DNA of 9,150 bases from an uncultured Trueperaceae bacterium (GTDB lineage: Bacteria > Deinococcota > Deinococci > Deinococcales > Trueperaceae): assembly GCA_937907415.1 (NCBI GenBank), contig CALCHY010000312.1, positions 1 through 9,150 of the forward strand, read 5' to 3'. The position numbers were made by a program, and so were the translations under genes. This document shows, piece by piece, positions 7,153 to 9,150 of this stretch. The notes under the pieces were generated by a model that saw only the letters and a list, made by a program, of their open reading frames with translations, was not told the origin of the DNA and did not search any database. Position 1 is the stretch's first letter; every line of letters starts with the position of its first letter.

Positions 7153-7177
7153 AGCAACAGGTTAGAGGCTGAAGCAA
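7138..7177. repeat. Exact 20-bp tandem duplication at the permease stop
   Basis: The 20 bases at 7138-7157 are repeated without change at 7158-7177. The unit begins CAGGTTAGAGG and ends TGAAGCAA. The first copy holds the last codons and the stop of the DppC-type gene, so the protein is unaffected. It marks the border between intact operon and decayed DNA and may come from slippage or a break-repair event. Confidence 0.9.
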
Positions 7178-7320
7178 TACGTCATCTAATCCGGGCATCG
7201 TAAGTTGTAATGGAATGCCCTCATGACTGCCTCAGCCTCACTGCACGCTGCTCTTTCCCGCGGAGCATGCGACCAAATGATCATCAGGGGTTACTCGAGC
7301 CGACATTCCGCACCCCCTTT
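7178..7320. other. Non-coding stretch after the transporter operon
   Basis: I recognise no gene here. Short complementary pieces GGGCAT (7193-7198) and ATGCCC (about 7214-7219) flank a long loop, but there is no T-run, so I do not call a terminator. It may be more decayed sequence belonging to the LacI-like fragment that follows. Confidence 0.4.
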
Positions 7321-7546
7321 CCGCTAAATGCGATTTTTAGAGAATGCGTCCTGCACGGCGTAAGTCTAGCAATGGTACATCCGGTAGCAATCATCGGAGC
7401 TCTCGCTGCTTAAAGCAGGGACCAAGACATTGGCGGAAAAGCGGTGGAGCTGCTGCTCGGTTGTCATCCTTCAGCCTCAAGACGCCTCCACAGGATCGGC
7501 AGTCCTCCCGCCCCTAAGTGTCGAATCTTCCACTGCGCAACGGTCC
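7321..7546 (+). pseudogene. Degenerate C-terminal fragment resembling a LacI-family regulator
   Basis: Three pieces match the order of a LacI/PurR-type ligand-binding domain end. The first, in one frame, reads VHPVAIIGALAA, like the common P-D-V-AIIG stretch. After an in-frame TAA (7411-7413), the same frame continues SRDQDIGGKAVELLLG (7414-7461), like the D-I-G-R-A-V-E-L-L helix. After a frameshift near 7465, the next frame reads VLPPLSVESSTA, like the closing LPP-L-V-R-ST motif. The DNA-binding part is not visible. If real, it is a heavily decayed sugar-type regulator with a stop and a frameshift, left over from other gene content. The matches are short and judged by eye. Confidence 0.42.
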
Positions 7547-7595
7547 GATGCTCGTAGTACACCTCGCCGTTACTCGTGTCCTCACGGCGCCGATA

Positions 7596-7853
7596 TCACC
7601 TCACGAGGAACGCCCCTCCCCCACCCTGACCAAGGGTGCGATAAAGAGTCGACCGAGAAACGCCCAGCATCTCCGCCACACCCGTAACCGTATGCTCCCG
7701 CTCCTTCAGCAGCGTACGAGCGGTAGCCACCTGCTGCTTGATGCGCTTCCGCGGCCGCCCACCCATGCGCCCACGCGCACGCGCCGCAGCCAAACCAGCC
7801 TGCGTAAGCTCGCGAATCAGCTCGCGCTCGAACTCCGCTTGTCGAGCGACGGT
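7596..7853 (-). pseudogene. Serine resolvase/invertase remnant, C-terminal part only
   Basis: An 85-codon open stretch ending with TGA at 7598-7596. It carries the classic resolvase junction (AEFERELIRELTQAGLAAA, residues 7-25), the basic AT-hook-like GRMGGRPRK and the terminal helix-turn-helix VTGVAEMLGVSRSTLYRTL. The N-terminal catalytic domain of about 100 residues with the active serine is missing, and a TAG lies just upstream at 7856-7854. It cannot be an active recombinase. The break lies next to the ISL3-type terminal sequence at 7861, so insertion of that element probably cut the gene. Full-length relatives are about 185-200 residues. Confidence 0.8.
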
Positions 7854-7860
7854 CTAGCCT

Positions 7861-7884
7861 GGCTCTCCGCCATTTTTGGTGATT
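7861..7884. repeat. Terminal inverted repeat of the ISL3-type element
   Basis: Reading inward, the sequence starts GGCTCTCCGCC and continues ATTTTTGGTG. ISL3-family ends characteristically begin GGCTCTT or close variants, and the position, 45-68 bases beyond the transposase stop, is right. The partner end is not in the window, so the repeat cannot be confirmed by comparison. ISL3 elements normally duplicate 8 bases of target; the left copy here would be 7853-7860. Confidence 0.55.
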
Positions 7885-7928
7885 CGCCTCCTGGCCCTCC
7901 CGCTCCACCTAGGCTGGTAGCGCATGGG

Positions 7929-8276
7929 TCAGGCGGCTTGGTACAGGATCTTGTTGCGGAGCAGCTCGAAGCTGGCGCGGCCGTACATGCTTCTCTTGGT
8001 GAGCTTCACGCGGTTAACGTGCCCTTCGGTCGGTCCGTTGCTGTAAGGCAGGGTGAGGGCGTTGGCCAGAGCCGCTTGGTCGCTGGTGAGGCCGGCTAGG
8101 AAGCGGGCGAGGTCGCGGCAGTCGCTGTTGGCGACGTCTTCGCCCCATTTCTGCCACGCGGCGGGGTCGCGGTTACGCAGGGCGGCGCTGCCGCTGCGAG
8201 CGAGCTCCGCCACCGCACTAGCGTCAGGCGCGGCCTCGTAGAGGGCGTTGACGAGGGCGGCCCCCTCGGGTGTCAA
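7929..8276 (-). pseudogene. ISL3-family transposase, C-terminal fragment
   Basis: About 115 residues from the end of an ISL3-type DDE transposase. The hallmark is LPYSNGPTEGHVNRVKLTKR (76-95) followed by MYGRASFELLR; the Glu in PTEG is probably the last catalytic residue. Intact relatives are roughly 400-550 residues, so at least two thirds, including the zinc-finger N-terminus and both catalytic Asp residues, is gone. The frame stays open slightly past 8276 but loses family resemblance there, where IS30-type sequence begins. Non-functional. Confidence 0.85.
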
Positions 8277-8288
8277 GGCCGGTTTGAT

Positions 8289-8318
8289 CGTTGACGTGGT
8301 GGTTTCAATCCGTCAACG
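8289..8318. repeat. Inverted repeat upstream of the IS30-type transposase
   Basis: CGTTGACG (8289-8296) and CGTCAACG (8311-8318) are perfect reverse complements with a 14-base spacer. They lie where the left end or promoter region of the IS30-type element should be. This could be part of the element end, a transposase binding site, or a short hairpin. Confidence 0.45.
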
Positions 8319-8356
8319 CAACGCCCGCCTGCTGACGTCGTAACGTCGGCGGCGCT

Positions 8357-9150
8357 ATGGAGGCGTGCATGCGTGGACCGAGCCGTCGTTGGGAGGGCCG
8401 CCGCTTCTCGGACGCTGAGAGGTTCTTGGCGTACCAGCGGATCCTCGAGGGGCGTTCGTACGTCGAGATCGCAGCCGAGCTCAACTGCTCGCTGAAGTTC
8501 CTCTACCGCCAGTTCGGGGCGCAGCGGGAGCGCGCGCGGCGCGAGCCGGTGAGGTCGCCTTTGCGCCTCTCGCCGGCGGAACGCGAGGAGATCAGCCGCG
8601 GGCTGCTGGCGGGCGCCTCCTACCGCGCGATAGCGGCGCGGCTTAAGCGCTCGCCGTCGACCATCTCCCGCGAGGTGAAGGCTAACGGTGGGCGCGACAA
8701 GTACCGCGCCTGGCGCGCTGACGAGCGCGCCACGGGGCGCATGGTCAGGCCGCGCGCCCAAGCTGGCCGGTAACGCTAGGTTGCGCAGCGAGGTCGAGCG
8801 GTTGCTTACCGACCTGTGGTCGCCGCAGCAGATCAGCGCTCACCTGAAGCGGGCGTACCCTGATGATGAAAGCATGCGCATCAGTCACGAGACCATCTAC
8901 CAGGCGCTCTTCGTGCAGGGCCGCGGCGCCCTGCGCCAGGAGCTCAGCGCCTGCTTGCGCAGCGGGCGCGCCAGCCGCCGGCCGCAGGGCCGAACCAGCA
9001 CGCAGGGGCGCATCCAGGGCATGGTGATGATCAGCGAACGCCCCGCCGAGGCAGAAGACCGCGCCGTGCCCGGGCACTGGGAGGGCGACCTGATGATCGG
9101 CAAGGAGGGCAGGTCCGCCATTGGCACGCTCGTGGAGCGCAAGACGCGTT
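8357..9150 (+). pseudogene. IS30-family transposase, frameshifted and cut by window edge
   Basis: The reading starts at ATG 8357 (another ATG at 8369 is possible; no good ribosome site is seen). Residues 18-55 (FSDAERFLAYQ, YVEIAAELNCS) and 70-108 (LSPAEREEISRGL, YRAIAARLKRSPSTISREV) are two helix-turn-helix units, the second being the IS30-type HTH. This frame stops at 8771-8773. The homology continues one frame over, from about 8757: PKLAGNARLR, WSPQQISAHLKRAYP, ISHETIYQALFVQGRGALR, then GHWEGDLMIG, whose Asp (9087-9089) should be the first catalytic residue, and SAIGTLVERKTR. One extra base in the GC-rich run at about 8751-8759 would explain the shift: dropping one G yields the expected RPRPKLAGN. 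The second catalytic Asp and the Glu lie beyond the edge. It could be a decayed copy, a programmed frameshift or a sequencing error. Confidence 0.85.

Larger units (their letters stand above)
7861..8276 (-). mobile_element. Partial ISL3-family insertion sequence
   Basis: The element spans from a terminal inverted-repeat-like sequence at 7861 to the point where transposase homology is lost near 8276. Only one end and the last part of the transposase remain. The other end and most of the gene have been replaced by IS30-type sequence. It lies against the resolvase remnant on its left. Confidence 0.65.
8277..9150 (+). mobile_element. IS30-family insertion sequence, left part
   Basis: The element begins somewhere between 8276 and about 8314, where ISL3 homology ends, and continues past the right edge of the window. 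It carries the transposase described separately. Its exact left terminus is not determined because the right end is not visible for comparison. Confidence 0.6.

Noticed and set aside
7582..7908. Minus-strand 108-codon frame rich in Gly/Ala overlapping the resolvase remnant
   Set aside because: The resolvase motifs lie in another frame; this one is a shadow.
7518..8099. Plus-strand open frame of 193 codons across the debris region
   Set aside because: It runs antisense to both the resolvase and ISL3 fragments, which have clear family motifs, and is Pro/Arg-rich low-information sequence.
8273..8761. Minus-strand 162-codon frame opposite the IS30-type transposase
   Set aside because: It is the antisense shadow of a recognisable transposase in GC-rich DNA.
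1..9150. CTAG tetranucleotides seem frequent across the window
   Set aside because: By rough composition-based expectation the count is about normal; it is only notable compared with bacteria where CTAG is depleted.
1..9150. CRISPR arrays, tRNA or rRNA genes, riboswitches
   Set aside because: No regularly spaced repeats, cloverleaf-like sequence or recognisable RNA element was found on reading both strands.

Overview
The window looks like bacterial chromosomal DNA of moderately high GC. The genes carry clear Shine-Dalgarno sequences, and there is one very good sigma-70-type promoter. Two starts appear to be TTG. The solute-binding protein has a Sec signal peptide without a lipobox cysteine, which fits a two-membrane organism better than a typical Gram-positive. 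My tentative guess is a Deinococcota/Trueperaceae-like bacterium, but nothing here fixes the taxonomy.

Layout. Positions 1-520 hold no convincing intact gene, only an AT-rich palindrome (36-55) and a degenerate minus-strand reading frame. Positions 521-2593 (minus) are two tandem paralogues of the peptidase M19 (renal/membrane dipeptidase) fold, 36 bases apart and read as one unit. Both lack the His-x-Asp and bridging-Glu metal ligands but keep the other His, Arg and Asp positions. Positions 2594-2698 are a divergent control region with a perfect 8-bp inverted repeat beside a strong forward promoter. Positions 2699-7152 (plus) are a probable operon: a GntR-type regulator with a large extra C-terminal domain, a family-5 (peptide/nickel-type) solute-binding protein, and the two membrane permeases of a Dpp/Opp-type ABC importer. 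The permeases overlap by 8 bases. No ATPase gene follows in the window.

Positions 7153-9150 are a graveyard of broken sequence. First is a frameshifted fragment resembling the C-terminus of a LacI-family regulator. Next come the C-terminal part of a serine resolvase (minus), then the end and transposase C-terminus of an ISL3-family element (minus). Last is an IS30-family transposase (plus) with a frameshift, running off the window edge. The elements look nested: ISL3 against the resolvase remnant, IS30 into the ISL3 remnant.

How the genes may work together (inference): the binding protein captures a peptide-like or amide-containing solute, the permeases import it using ATPases encoded elsewhere or lost, and the M19-like proteins hydrolyse or otherwise process it in the cytoplasm. 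The GntR-type protein would sense a ligand and control both divergent units through the palindrome. The most interesting part is this regulator/importer/divergent-M19 module, whose substrate I cannot read from the sequence.
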